Below, piece by piece: positions 46,601 through 58,030 of a stretch of DNA of 64,000 nt. The notes beneath the pieces were generated by a model. The model had not been told where the DNA came from. It was given only the letters and a program-made list of their open reading frames with translations, and made no database searches. Numbering within the stretch: position 1 is the first letter of the stretch; every line of letters begins with the position of its first letter. This DNA is from Mesorhabditis belari (lineage: Eukaryota; Nematoda; Chromadorea; Rhabditida; Rhabditidae). The position numbers and the translations under genes were made by a program. The stretch spans positions 3,327,001 to 3,391,000 of the forward strand of contig CAUEEP010000733.1 in the NCBI GenBank assembly GCA_958450365.1, read 5' to 3'.

Positions 46601-49600
46601 GGAAATTGTTTGTGTTTTTAGGCGATTAACGATGAGCATACTGATTTGGAGACACAAAAGGAGCAACTTAACCATGAGATTGTTTCGTTGAGAGCACAAT
46701 TGGTTGAAGCAAAGAAAAAAGCTGATGAGGGAGTGATCTTGCAGTTAGAGGAACAGAAAAAGAAGGTTTGTTTAATTGTTTATATAGAATATTAGAATGG
46801 TTATGGACTACGTGATTTCTTAGGTTACAGTAGCCATCAAAAAGTGTATACTTTCAGTACTTTCAGTTTATTTTCAGGCTCAACGAGACATCGAGAAACT
46901 TCAAAAGCAGCTTAATGACAGCGAATCCGGAAAGGAGAGATTGGCAGCGGCCAAGAAGAAGTTACAAGACGAAATGGAGGATATTGTTATGGAAATGGAA
47001 CAGGCAAAAGCTGCAGCAAGAGAAACGGAAAAAGGACGCAGAAAATTCGATCAACAATTGGCTGAGGAGAAGGCTAATTTGCAGAAGGTTGGATACTGTA
47101 CTACTGTAAAACTAAACTAATAAAGGATTTCAGGTGATGTTGGAGCGAGACTCGCATGCGCAAGAATCTAGAGATCGTGAGACACGAATCCTTTCATTGC
47201 AAAATGAGATGGATGATCTAAAGGCAAGACACGATGAGATTGAGAGATCAAGGAGGAGCCTACAAGAGCAATTGGATAGGTGGATTTGATTCAAATTCAA
47301 ATTGTTATTCAAATCTTTTAGAGTAATGGGATCAACTGATGATGCGTCGAAGCAAATCTTGGACTTGGAAAGAGCGAAACGAGCGCTTGACCAAGAGCTC
47401 GCTGATCAGAAATCGACAATGGAAGAGCTAGAAGATGCAGCACAATTGGCCGAAGATGCCCGATTGAGATTGGAAGTGAATCTGCAAGCGGAAAGGAGTG
47501 AAAAGGAACGACTCTTGCAACAGAAAGATCATGTGAGTAAAGGGGATAGAAAAAATCTAGAATCCCTCCTTCTTCCCTTTGTTTTTCCCTCTTTCTACTC
47601 AGAAGTTAAGGACCGGATAGCTCAGTGGTTAGAGCAGTGGTTGACGGAAAACAAAAGGTCGGGGATTCAATTCCCACTCCGGAAATTTACCTTTTCTATC
47701 CAATTTCTTCACTTCTTTATTAGAAAATCTTTTGTCCGATAACTTTCGAGAAGACTTCTCATCATTTAGGAGGCTGAAGAGAAACGCCGCTCGCTCATCA
47801 AACAGATTCGCGATCTTGAAGAAGAGTTGGAGAATGAACGACGAGGAAAGGGATCAGCTGTATCGAATAAGAAGAAATTGGAGTCACAGGTGATTACAAT
47901 AATAGTTACAAGAATAGAATACAACTATACAGCAATGTCTAAATAAACCGAACTCTTGATTTAGGTGTCCGAACTCGAGCAACAACTCGAAGTCTCGAAT
48001 CGTCTAAAGGAGGAATACAACAAACAACTCCGAAAGAACGCTCAATTCATTCAACAATATCAGAAAGATTTCGAGGAGGCCAGACAAATGAAAGAAGAAG
48101 TTGCGAGTCAATTGAGAGATATGGAGAGGAGATTGAGGTGAGAAAAAGAAAGATTCATTTAAGAGCTTTCAATTTAAAGTTCAAGTTTAGTAAAGTTTTC
48201 AATAAAGTTTAAATTTGTTCTATCTCACTCAAGTTCAACATCTCTAGATCCGCTGAAAACGAGAACCAACGTCTCCAAGAAGCTAATGAGGCGTTAATAG
48301 TTCAAAAGAGGCAACTCGAAGTAGACAAAGACGAGTTAGAGGATCGCTTGGGTAAAGGAGGATCGATCAGCTCAGATGAAAAAGTTTGAAGTCAACTTTA
48401 GATTTACATAATAACATCATTTCAGCGTCGTCTTGAGGCAAAGATTCAACAATTGGAGACAGAGTTAGAGGAGGAACAAAGCAATGCCGAGCTTGCTATC
48501 GATAAGCAGAGAAAGGCACAGTTGCAGGTAGAATTTGTAGAATCGACCTTTCAAATCACTTCTCTATTTGTGAGACAAGATTTCTAACTTAGAAATACAA
48601 ATAGCTTGGGATTTTTCTAGGTCGAGCAACTCACCACTGAGCTCTCAATGGAACGATCTTTGGCTCAACGAGCTGATGCTGAGAAACAACAATTGGAACG
48701 ACAAAACCGGGAACTCAAAGGGAAAATCGCTGAAATGGAGACAGCTGCAGCTTCTCGATCTCGAGCACAAATCGCGGCTCTTGAGGCAAAAATTCAATAC
48801 TTGGATGAACAGAATAACACTGAGGCACAGGTGAGTGGAAAGATTGTGAAAAGAAAGTGAATAAGAAAAGAAAAGAAAGTGAATAAAACGATTCTAGGAG
48901 AGAATGAACGCCACGCGATTGGCTCGTCGACTCGAGAAACGCTTGCAAGATATTGTTGTTCAATTGGAGGACGAGAGAAGGAATACTGAGCAGCATAAGG
49001 TCAGCAATCGTTACAACAATTAAACTTTTATATCAAAAAAAATTTTCTATAAAGATGATTTAGGAACAAGCCGAGCGAGCGAATACTCGAGCTCGCGCCA
49101 TGAGGCGACAATTGGATGATTTGGAGGAAGAGTTGGCGAGGGAAAAAGCGAGAAGCAGGAATTTGCAGCGAGAAATCGATGATCTCAATGAGGCTAATGT
49201 TAAGTGAGTAGGAAAATATTCAAATCAACCGTTAAGTTCATATCTTTATCCCAATGAAGTTAAATTGATGATTCAACATTAAACGATAGTCCAAAAAGCT
49301 CTACTAAATTTGAATAAAATCTATTGAAGCTGTAATCCTAAGCTGAAAATGAAAATTTAAATAATTCTGCAGTTACAGCAGCTTTCATTGTAAATTTTTA
49401 CTTGGATAACCTCCTTTAGACTCTAAAGCTTTTTGAGTACTCGTCCAGTGAGTACTGTCAATTGTCAAATGAACTTTGAAGTTGAAGTTGAACAAATGAA
49501 AACACTGAACTTCTGAAGTCTAGTGTAACTAAAACTTGAATCTAAAAATCAAGCTTTCACAAAAAAAAATGCCAAATTTAGCTTGATGCGTGACATGAAT

Positions 49601-49972
49601 CATGCACGAAGTGGAGCCGTGAGAACACGCGGTTTGGGATATCCACGGCGCCTCAAAGAATCCTCTGACAATCTCGTTGATGATGAGGGAAGCATTGGTG
49701 AGTCTGAAAAATCATCTTACTACTAATCTAGCTAATCTATCGTTTAGTACATAGAATTTAGAATATTATATAAATAAATATATAAACTTTATAAGGTTAT
49801 CAACATCTGATATTAAAATCGACTTTTTTCTGATAGTGTTATAGTCAAAATGATATTTAGTGCACTAGATGCTAAATGTTTACAAGTTTTTAAGTGTACT
49901 GTAAGATAGCTAAAGTAATTTTTAGTGCACTAGATGCTAAGCGTTTACTAGTTTACTTACTTTTCAGGCTGA
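37648..49972 (+). CDS. nmy: Non-muscle myosin II heavy chain, about 43 exons
   Basis: Actin-based motor for cytokinesis, cortical tension and cell shape. First exon 37648-37674 (ATG 59 bases after an acceptor at 37,588); then 37939-38045, 38264-38369, 38464-38550, 38598-38754, 38796-38823, 39157-39268, 40077-40169, 40209-40371, 40511-40654, 40715-40810, 40851-40999, 41070-41176, 41233-41349, 41401-41470, 41987-42130, 43051-43186, 43330-43572, 43794-43917, 43976-44077, 44212-44386, and 22 more to 49968-49972. All phases agree, giving 1,939 residues. Motor: P-loop GESGAGKT at 172-179, switch I NDNSSRF, switch [21 protein letters not shown]1/SH2 [17 protein letters not shown]. Neck IQ region, then [11 protein letters not shown] near 825, a long heptad coiled coil, and a short non-helical tail ([20 protein letters not shown]) ending [12 protein letters not shown]. 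Class II non-muscle is clear. X-linkage of nmy-1 and apl-1 in C. elegans weakly favours nmy-1. Reading through the last donor would end ...GESEKSSYY instead. Confidence 0.95.
39540..39675. repeat. CTGGCTGGCTAAGCTTG minisatellite
   Basis: About seven 17-bp copies in the myosin intron between exons 39157-39268 and 40077-40169, just upstream of the candidate microexon. Confidence 0.92.
39832..39864 (+). other. nmy: Candidate 33-nt cassette exon in myosin loop 1
   Basis: Between the exon ending NTQSNMISK and the one starting GELESQLLQ lies [11 protein letters not shown], bounded by an AG acceptor (CTATATTAAAG) and a GTATTG donor. It is 33 bases, phase 0 on both sides, and both sites are weaker than those of its neighbours, as expected for a regulated exon. 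The position matches loop 1 at the 25/50-kDa junction, where vertebrate NM-IIB and IIC use alternative inserts. Confidence 0.55.
42281..42307 (+). other. nmy: Candidate 27-nt cassette exon in the myosin motor
   Basis: GQDRALMFG is framed by a strong acceptor (GAAAATTCAG) and a consensus donor (GTAAGT). It is phase 0 on both sides and lies between the exons ending AKSDFA and starting VVHYAGRV. Family members normally join these two segments directly, so inclusion would add nine residues in a conserved region. It may equally be a splice-site coincidence. Confidence 0.35.
42430..42773. mobile_element. Palindromic MITE, GGGGGTGGGACAAATGCGAC family, copy 2
   Basis: GGGGGTGGAACAAATGCGAC at the left and its near-inverse at the right, with an exact 8-bp target duplication AGATTTTT. 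It lies in the myosin intron 42131-43050. The inner sequence (ACGCAACTTAACGCTTTTCC) matches copy 1 at 4,925. Confidence 0.93.
44104..44175 (+). tRNA. tRNA-Ala (AGC)
   Basis: Complete cloverleaf: acceptor GGGGGTA pairs with TACCTCC (one G-T), box A TAGCTCAGTGG, anticodon loop TTAGCAT, box B-like GGTTCAATTCC, discriminator A, no intron. Located in the myosin intron between exons 43976-44077 and 44212-44386, same strand as the host. Confidence 0.96.
47611..47684 (+). pseudogene. tRNA pseudogene in a myosin intron
   Basis: A good D arm (GATAGCTCAGTGGTTAGAGC) and T arm (GGGGATTCAATTCCC) are present, but the acceptor pairs at only five positions and the anticodon arm (GTGGTTGACGGAAAAC) does not form a normal stem-loop with U33. 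The body resembles a tRNA-Thr that decayed in the anticodon arm; that identity is a guess. Confidence 0.7.
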
Positions 49973-52484
49973 AAATGAGATTAGGAGTGAGTCGGAGTTG
50001 GGAAATGTTAGGGACATTGAAACACGTCCAGGATTTACTGAAAATTGTAAAACCTATGAAGAAATCGACTGGGACAAGCATGTGGTTAGAAGAAAAGAAA
50101 AGTTTATCATTGAGCAAAGTGAACCTATGTTTCGCTTTAACAATAATATTGCTTATATCCGAAATTCGGATGAAGATGATCAAGAAAATTTTGAAGAGTT
50201 CAACCAAACGAATCTGGAAATGAGGAGATCTCAAAAGTGACCTTGAAAACTTCCGGCAAAACTGAAACAGCTCATTCAACTACATCGACTTTCTTGAAAA
50301 CTTTATCGTCTAGATATAGAAAAGATATAGAATTGATGAACAAGTTGAACAACTCGAGATAGAAGGCAGTCAAACATTGGAAACGATCAAATGGGCATTG
50401 CATCTGCTCAATCGTCTACAGTAATCTTGCCCAAAGAAATGCTGGATCCAGTGAAATAGAGTTTTCAAGCAAAAAGTCGAATTGGAAGTGAATCCCTGGG
50501 TGCAAGAAGAGAATCGGCCTTTTCAAGAGTTGAAGGAAGCCAATCAAGCAACCATGAGAGTTCGAATTCAAGAAGAAACTTAAATCTTTTGATAAATCAG
50601 CTAGAAATTAGTGGAACGACCATATCAACTTCAAGACGAGAATCAGCTTTTTCGAGAGTTGATAGAAGTGGAGTTATGGAGCCATCGGGTTCAAGAAGAG
50701 GATCAGGAATGAAACACGATATTCAAAGATGTAAAGGCAAGAGTTTGAAGAACAAAGAGCACGAAGTTTCGCGCTCCATTAGGTGAACTTTAACTTCGTC
50801 TAGAAGAGAATCGACTTTTTCTGTCAAAGAATCAAAAACTTTTTTGGAACAACCGAAAATCATCACTTTTTTGATCAATCAACCAGAACAAATTGAGATT
50901 TTGATCTCGAAAAGCAGTGTGAAGAGTGTTGATCAGAGAAAGGCTGAAGATTTCAATCAAATAATGAAGAAAGAACTTGAAGAAGCAATGAGTCAAAAAG
51001 CTGCCAATGTTTGGATAAACTCGGAGAGATTCTCAAAAAAGAGTGAAGCTTTTGAAAAAGAATCAGAATTTGAGAAAATTCAGAAAACGAAGAGATTCGA
51101 TCTTTCTGATTCCCCGAAATCGGTAAAGTTGATCCATTTAACTGAAATCTCGCCAAGTTTTCGATTAAGTTTAGCTCAAGATCAACAATCGAATAAAGCC
51201 TCAACCAGTCAAACTTTGAATCTAAAGTCGAAACGATCTTCAATCAATCAATTAAGCCCCCAAAAGATGCTAGACTTTGTACAGAGTAACTCAAATTTTG
51301 AGATGATAAAACAAGAGTATTGGACAGATAAAGAATTGGCTTTAGAACAAGATTTTCTTGATCTACATCAACAACAAGGTCTCGAAAAAGAACAGACTTC
51401 AGAATTGTTTAACCTTCACAAAATTGTAAGATCAATTACGAGCTTTTGAGCTCGAGAAGGCTCAGTTTCTTCAAATTCTCAAAATGAAAAGTCTCAAAGT
51501 CGAAGAGGATCGAAAATCGGTTGAAGATGAACAAGATAACAGTGAATATCGAGATCTTTGTCGACACACAACTATTCTATCACTTCAAGCTCTCAAATGG
51601 AACAGTCAGAACGATCAGACGACAGTATCATCAGAAAAGAGATCAATCAGAATCAGACTTTACCTTTCAGCTTTCAAATTGCTGAACACTCGAGTTACTG
51701 TAATCTAGGGAAAAGAAAATACAGTGATCAATCTTTTCGAAATGTCTCTGATAGAAAACTTATAAACTACAGTAATCCGACTTCTTTACAAATTGGGGAA
51801 AGAAGATACAATATCCAGTGTTTTGAAGGGTTTAACCTCAGAAGTGAACCTGATGAGAAAAGCTAGGAGATACAGTACTACAGCTAGTATTCGCTCTTTA
51901 GAAATGAAATGAGATTCAAAAGAACTCTAGAAGATACACTACTTCCGATATCTCAATTGAGCAAAGATTTAGTGAAACTCGTGAAGATTACGGTAGTTCG
52001 GGGCACGCCAGTTCTGCTTAAGGATTAGACTACAGTATTCCGAAAAAGTCTAGAAGATCCAGAAATATTGAGCTGCTATTGGATAAAGTTGAGAATAAAT
52101 ATACAGTAGCTGAGCCGATCGATGTACAGTACTGGACAATGAAATATGATATTTGAAAAACGATCGTCACTTTCGCACGTCTGTAACTCCCTTGTCTTTG
52201 AGTTTAAACTATTAGTGTAGTTCATGAAATCAGTGGCAGAGAAAAAGTGGAAATATTGTCCAGATAAGATGAAGAAAGAAAAATCGAGAGTTTTTTCGAT
52301 TTTGGACTTATTGTTTCCCCAAAAATGCACGCAAGGTGTGCGAAAAACAAAGGAAAGTGAGAAAAACGAGCGTTCTCCAATCGAGAAAATTCCTCGAGCT
52401 TCTCCGAGAAATTTCTCCACTCACTCCTTAAATTTCTTCAAATCTTTCTTAAAGAATTCGCTTTTTGATCGTTATCAATGCTAG
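49973..52484 (+). pseudogene. Decayed Ser/Arg/Gln-rich reading frame downstream of the myosin stop
   Basis: One plus-strand frame (the frame of 49,968) is mostly open across 2.5 kb: to 50,240, about 50,459-50,786, 50,790-51,449, 51,450-51,513, 51,558-51,866 and 52,224-52,484. It is broken by scattered stops, clustered at 50,238-50,345. Products are charged and Ser-rich, with recurring SRRESAFSRVD / RRESAFSRVEG / SRRESTFSVKE motifs. No family is recognised. It could be a decayed gene or old extension of the myosin C-terminus, a trans-spliced downstream gene with missed introns, or simply the 3' UTR with biased composition. Confidence 0.45.
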
Positions 52485-52528
52485 ATTAAATAACAAAATT
52501 TACAAATAGCTTTAATAATATTTGCTCT

Positions 52529-52760
52529 GGGCCCAGAAAGGGAAGGGTCTGTGGTCGACCCCGTCCGATCTGCCAAGTTGAGCAACGTCGGCGCGGGTTA
52601 GTCGTGGGTTCGACTCCCATGGGCTCCCCTCCGAGCGCCCCAGCCCGGCCATCGGAGTATCATCGGCTACGACAACTACACTTCTGCCTCAGTAAATGTG
52701 GAAGCGGGTTGTGATCTGCGCTAAGTGCGAAGACAGATCAAATCGTTATTATTATTATTA
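52529..52760 (+). mobile_element. 5S-rRNA-derived SINE, copy B
   Basis: Nearly identical to copy A at 29,229: 5S-like CCGTCCGATCTGCCAAGT, box B GGTTCGACTCC, and a (TTA)n tail. The 10-bp target duplication TATTTGCTCT lies at 52,519-52,528 and 52,761-52,770. Same orientation as copy A but a different target sequence. Confidence 0.92.
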
Positions 52761-52869
52761 TATTTGCTCTTAAAATTTTTAAAACGAATTAAAAAAGTGT
52801 TGAAAATTTTTGGTTGAAATTTGTTTGAATTTTGATGAAAAATTTGTGTACTTTGTGGTAAACGAAATG

Positions 52870-53165
52870 TACTTTTTTAAAGCATTCATTTCTTCTTTTA
52901 AAGATGAAGAAGGTGAATTAAGTGTGTTAAATAGGATATGTTTTGATTTTTTTCACTCAAAAGTACATGGAAAGGTGACTGGTCGCTGAGAGAATTGAGC
53001 TTAAAAATAGAAGATGAATTAAGTATAGGATACGTACCTCTTTTAAGCATTCATTTCTTCTTTTAAAGATGAAGAAGGTGATTTAAGTGTGTTAAATAGG
53101 ATACGTTTTGATTTTTTTCACTCAAAAGTACATGGAAAGGTGACTGGTCAGTGAAAAAATTGAGC
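52870..53165. repeat. About 165-bp direct duplication
   Basis: AAGCATTCATTTCTTCTTTT through CATGGAAAGGTGACTGGTC occurs at 52,880 and again at 53,044, adjacent to the mariner element. Confidence 0.88.
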
Positions 53166-53174
53166 TTTAAAATA

Positions 53175-53686
53175 TTGGGTTGATGCATAATTATCCGGAC
53201 TTCTTTTTGCGTGCTTGTATCTTTTTTGTTTTGAAAGCTTTTTGTCTATTTCTTTTTTTTAAAATATTCGTTATTCTTTAGTGAACAAAATGCGTGTCGA
53301 CAATCATATCCATCTTCGCCATATCATGCTCTACCACTTCGAAAAGGGATGGTCTGCCGCAGAGTCGTTTCGCGATCTCAAAGAACTGGAGAAGCCCCAA
53401 CGGACTACCACGTCAATCGATCGCTCAAAAATTGGCAAACAAATAAGATCTACAACGATTTGGATGACTTGATAGACGATGTTAAAGCGTGGATTGCCTC
53501 CAAAGATCGTTTATTCTTCGCTCGTGGAATCGATCGTCTTCCAAGCAAATGGCAATCAGTTATTGATGTAGGCGGTGAATATGCTCCAGAATAATCAATT
53601 AAACATATTTTTCTAACTATTTATGTTATTTTTTGTTAAATAAAATCATTTATAAAAGAAGTCCGGATAATTATGCATCAACCCAA
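53175..53686 (+). mobile_element. Internally deleted mariner with N- and C-terminal transposase pieces
   Basis: Ends of about 34 bp (TTGGGTTGATGCATAATTAT, then CCGGACTTCTTTT) are perfectly inverted and flanked by TA. One frame encodes HLRHIMLYHFEKGWSAAESF from the N-terminal helix-turn-helix; a second encodes DRLFFARGIDRLPSKWQSVI and a stop, the transposase C-terminus. The catalytic DDD core between them is gone. Confidence 0.92.
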
Positions 53687-53689
53687 TAG

Positions 53690-55073
53690 AAACATATCCA
53701 TCTTGACGCAATGATTATTTTTGCCGATTCTTTTTGCTAGAAAGGGTTTGTTTACTTTTTTGAGCACAAAGTACACGCTAAAGAAGACGGTTTAGTTGAA
53801 ATGAGTGCGCCAGAAGGGGTGTGTTTCCACTTTTAAGCCAAAATTTTTAAAAATCTAGCCTTTTCTTGAATCGACATAGTTGATTTTCGAAATCATGTCT
53901 ATATTTCTTAGTGTCAGGTTCGGATGCTACTGATGAGTTGAAGAAATCGGTTAGCTGAAGATGCAAATGAAGATGCAAATGTACAATGAAAGCTGCTACC
54001 GTTATCGACTTCCATTTGTTCCCCTCAAAAAGCTTCATCCATCCCCTCACCCCATCCCACCGGTGTTCCCGTGATACATCTGTTTCTCTGTTTTCTAAAA
54101 TTCACTCTTTTCTATCGATATCTACCGATACATCCGTTTCTCTGCTTCCTAAAATTCACTCTTTTCTACCGTAGTCCTTTTCTATCGATACATCTATTTC
54201 TCCATTTACTAAAATCCACTCTTTTCTACCGAATTCCTGATTTCACTTCGATTTCAAATCCTCCTTTTATCCTAAATTTTAATTTTCAATTTCCTCATCC
54301 AAATTTCCTCTCTATCGATTCTAAACATTCACTTTTATAAACTAAAAAAAGCTTTGCTAAGCTTTCCTAAGCTTTGCTAGGCTTTGCTTTCCTTTCCTTT
54401 CCTTTTTCCTTTTTACTTTTTCATTTTTCATTTAAGAAACTCTTGAAACTAAATAAGATGCTTTTCTTTTGTGAATCAAAACATTCCTCTTTACCGATTT
54501 TTTGATATTTTATATTGTAACTTGCTTTATGTAAGCGACTTTTTTCGAATTTCTCACTTAACTTTTTTTTTGGTCCTTTTTCTGGCAATAAAACACAATT
54601 TTTGCGTAATTTCTTTTTATGGCTATGCGAAGATTTTTACGGATTTTCTTTTTTTTGTTTACTTTTCTATCCTTTTGATCATTATTCATTTCACTTTCTT
54701 TGAAGAATAAATTTAAAGCTTTCTCAGAAATCGCACGAATTCATTCATTCATTTGAAAGTTTCTATTTCAAATCAAAATTGATTTCAAAGATAAAGATGA
54801 TCGGTTTAAGAAAAGTACTTTAACACTTTAACACTTTGACACTTTGACATTTCTAGTTTCTACACTACAGACATTGTTAGTGACATTTCTAGTCTAGTTT
54901 TCGATTCAGTACATCAAGTACTTTAACATCAAGAGCTTTAACATCAAGAGCTTTAACATCAAGAGCTTTAACACTTTAACATGTCTAATTTCTCCACTAC
55001 AGACATTTCTAGTGACATTTCTGATCAATTTCTCGAGATTTTTTTGAAATGTTTTCAAATTCAATTTCAAAGT
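53690..55073. other. Non-coding AT-rich interval with short repeats
   Basis: CGATACATC.GTTTCTC and AAATTCACTCTTTTCTA units repeat at 54,070-54,235. CATCAAGAGCTTTAA units repeat at 54,920-54,975. ORFs here are repeat-driven and no gene is supported. Confidence 0.6.
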
Positions 55074-55124
55074 AGCCGTCGTAGCCGACCGGATAGGAGT
55101 CTTGTCTCCAAGTCGGGAGGTTAA

Positions 55125-55293
55125 AGGGGGGTATTAATCACCCGGTTAGAGTGATTTAATGGGTTTACAAATTTTTGGAGACCGGGTGATCTTTATTCTT
55201 TTTATAATAAAATCAGCGATATTAAAATAAAAAAACAGATGGTTGCCGTAAAAAATTTTTTTATGGTCACCCGGATTAATACTTCCCCGCCTT
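55125..55293. mobile_element. TTAA-flanked MITE inside the SINE head
   Basis: AGGGGGGTATTAATCACCCG at the left faces GGCGGGGAAGTATTAATCCG (minus strand) at the right, and both sides have TTAA, the piggyBac-type target. Non-coding. Confidence 0.65.
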
Positions 55294-55316
55294 TTAAAGA
55301 AAATTTAATGATTCTT

Positions 55317-55570
55317 GAAGAAATTTGATGAACCTTGAGAACTCTTCCAGATAAGTTCCCAGACAAGTTAGATCCTTGAGTTGAAGAAGTTTCATGAACC
55401 TTGAGAACTCTTCCAGATAAGTTCCCAGACAAGTTAGATCCTTGAGTTGAAGAAGTTTCATGAACCTTGAGAACTCTTCCAGATAAGTTCCCAGACAAGT
55501 TAGATCCTTGAGTTGAAGAAGTTTCATGAACCTTGAGAACTCTTCCAGATAAGTTCCCAGACAATTCCAG
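55317..55570. repeat. 66-bp satellite, about 3.8 copies
   Basis: The unit contains GAAGAAGTTTCATGAACCTT and GATAAGTTCCCAGACAAGTT. Because 66 is divisible by three, two minus-strand frames stay open as 22-residue repeats; these are not genes. Confidence 0.93.
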
Positions 55571-56079
55571 TTCACAGACAAGTCAGATTGAATTTGAAAA
55601 TTAAAGTTAAAGAATTCAATTATCTGTTAAGGGTTCGACCCCGGCGGCTAGAAAGATTCCTTCTTTTTCCCATGGGTTTTTTCTTAACAACATTTAGGTA
55701 ATAGGGGTAATTAGTGATCAAAATTTCCTCCGTTGTTTTGTAATTCATTGATTCGTGTCGAATAAATATACTTTATTTTAAATCTAACTGGAGAAAAACG
55801 GAGAAGCAATAGAATTTGACTCTTTGTTTTTATCATTTCGGGCTTCATGAGGAAACCACAAGAAAACCGACGATTCAATTCAAACTTTTGGCGAGGAAAA
55901 GTAACAAAAACAATAACTTCACAATAACTGATCAAGTAATTGGACTAATAGAAGTAAAGATTTGAAAAGAAGTTTGTGATTGATGAGAACGATCTCTCGC
56001 ATTCTGATTTGAAAAATGTCTTTTGGAAACTATTGAAATTATTCAATTCAATTCAACTCAATGCAAGAAATGTTAAGCG

Positions 56080-57690
56080 ATTCAATTCGAAAAGCCGGCT
56101 CGTCTCCCACGATTCGTTAGCGGCTGAATTCCGTAAACGGCTACTACATATATGTCGATTTTGAGCTCCCCGGCCGATGCAGGACCATTCACAAAATCAT
56201 CAACAAAATACGGTTAATTTTCGTTTCAGAAGCGATTCAATTCGAAAAGCCGGCTCTTCTTCAACTACTCTTCGAAAAGTCAATTCAAACTTCTGGTGAA
56301 GAAAAGGTCTTCACAATAACTGATCACAATATCGAATAAAAGAATTGTTTGGTTGAGTTTACTTGAACTTCTTAAACGATTGACTCGAAGATCAAAGATC
56401 AGTTCAAAGATCTCTTCGAAAGATCAGTTCAAAGATCTCTTCGAAAGATCATTTCAAAGATCAGTTTGGCTTTATGCCTAAACTTTATCAATTCAAGTAA
56501 ACTCAACCAAACAATTTTTTTATTCGATTCAGAGTATTTCAGATTTAAACCCGATCATTCCACCTACCTCCAATCGGTCTCGTGGTGTAGTGGTTATCAC
56601 ATCTGTCTAACACACAGAAGGTCGGCGGTTCGATCCCGCCCGAGATCATTTTCCCAAACTTTTTTTGCAAAAAATTTAAATCTTCTTTTGGAAGGTTTTT
56701 TATTGGAAATTTTGGCTTCTACATGGTTTTGAATCACTTCTGAAACGAAAATTAACCGTAGTTTTTGATGATTTTGTGAATGCTCCTGTATCGGCCGGGA
56801 AGCTCAAAATCCACGTATATGTCGTAGTCGTTTAAGGAATTCAGCCGCTAACGAATCATTCGTAAACGGCTAGCGAAAAATTTCATTCGTTAGCGGCCGA
56901 ATTTCGTAAACGGCTACGACATATACATGAAAAACACACTTTTAAATTCCTCTATTTCACTACAAATCTTTCTACTTTTTCTACGTGGTTTTTGAGCTCA
57001 CAAAGCTTTGGAGATGAGCTTGAGATGAGCTTGAGATGAGCTTTTTGAGATGAGTTTTTGAGATGAGGTTTTGAGATAAGCTTTGGAGATCGGCTTTGGA
57101 GATGAGCTTTTGGATTTTGAACTCGCATGACCATTCACAAAATCTTCAAAATTATGATTAATTTTCAAACGAGAAAACTCTCTTGTTGTTGCTTTTTGAT
57201 TTTTGAAGCAGCCAATCCAACAATACAAACTGAAATTGTGGCTAGAATTTGAGATAAGCTTTTGAGATCAACTTTTGAATTTTGATCATTCACAAAATCA
57301 TCAAAATAATATGATTCATTTTTAAGCGACGAAAACTCTCTTGTTGTTGCTTTTTGATTCTTTTTTTGATTTTTAAAGCAGCCAATCCAACAATACAAAC
57401 TGAAATTGTGGCTAGAAACATTAAAAGAATAAAATTTTTAAGGTTTCTTATTTTCAAGCTTCTAATATCAAAAAAAATTGATAGAGACAAAAAGTAGAAA
57501 GATTTGTGGTGAAATAGGGGAATTGAAAAGTGTGTTTTTCATGTAGCCGTTTACGAAATTCAGCCGCTAACGAATCATTCGTAACGGCTAGCGAAAAATT
57601 TCATTCGTTAACGACATATACATGGATTTTGAGCTCCCCGCCCAATGCATGACCATTCACAAAACCATAAACAAATCAACTTGATCTTTT
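56080..57690. repeat. Dispersed inverted repeats around tRNA-Val, CGTAAACGGCTA family
   Basis: Copies of a block with TTCAGCCGCTAACGAATCATTC and GAGCTCCCCGGCCGATGCA lie at about 56,080-56,230, 56,745-56,925 (inverted) and 57,540-57,680. A second inverted pair (GTTTGGTTGAGTTTACTTGA) at 56,349 and 56,488 flanks the tRNA region. A roughly 90-bp direct duplication (CAGCCAATCCAACAATACAA) is at 57,209 and 57,380; its minus-strand translation includes a hydrophobic run (FLATISVCIVGLAA) that could be a decayed membrane exon. Confidence 0.75.
56576..56648 (+). tRNA. tRNA-Val (AAC)
   Basis: Acceptor GGTCTCG pairs with CGAGATC, box A-like TGGTGTAGTGGTTATCAC, anticodon loop CTAACAC, box B GGTTCGATCCC, discriminator A; 73 bases without intron. 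Confidence 0.95.
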
Positions 57691-58030
57691 TGATCAACTT
57701 GATCTTGATCCTGAAACAAAACCAATTCTGAAACGACGATGAGCCTTGAAAAATCAACGAGAAAATTTGTCGAAACTCAAATCGATGACCACTCTTTTTT
57801 AACACTCTGTAAACATTCAAAATACTGTTTTAAAATAGAAAAACTGAATCTATTTTTACTCTGACAAATCAAAAATCAATCTAGTATTTTTAGAAAATGC
57901 CAACAATTAGCTTTAGAATTAATTTTGGTGTCTTTTCAAAGCTTCAAAGATCCCAATCGGAATCTCTTTTTAATTTGCATTTAATCTAAGTAACTAGTTC
58001 CAATAAGTATTTTTTACTGAACAAATATTA

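Larger units (their letters stand above)
55076..55780 (+). mobile_element. tRNA-headed SINE-like element interrupted in the tRNA region
   Basis: The 5' part (GTCGTAGCCGACCGGATAGG...TCGGGAGGTTAA) and 3' part (GGGTTCGACCCCGGCGGCT, from 55,631) form a tRNA-like head whose acceptor ends AGCCGTC and GGCGGCT pair fully. About 506 bp are inserted between the anticodon-arm and T-arm regions. The downstream body (CTTCTTTTTCCCATGGG, TTTCCTCCGTTGTTTTGTAA, AATAAATATACTTT) matches the SINE at 27,505-27,709. Confidence 0.72.

Noticed and set aside
47611..47684. Functional tRNA
   Set aside because: Acceptor pairing incomplete and anticodon arm malformed; called a pseudogene.
55202..55581. ORFs of 120 and 95 residues with 22-residue repeats
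   Set aside because: The 66-bp satellite keeps frames open because its length is a multiple of three.
57290..57490. Small membrane protein gene on the minus strand
   Set aside because: The hydrophobic segment lies in a duplicated block with no clear start, splice sites or stop structure shared by both copies.
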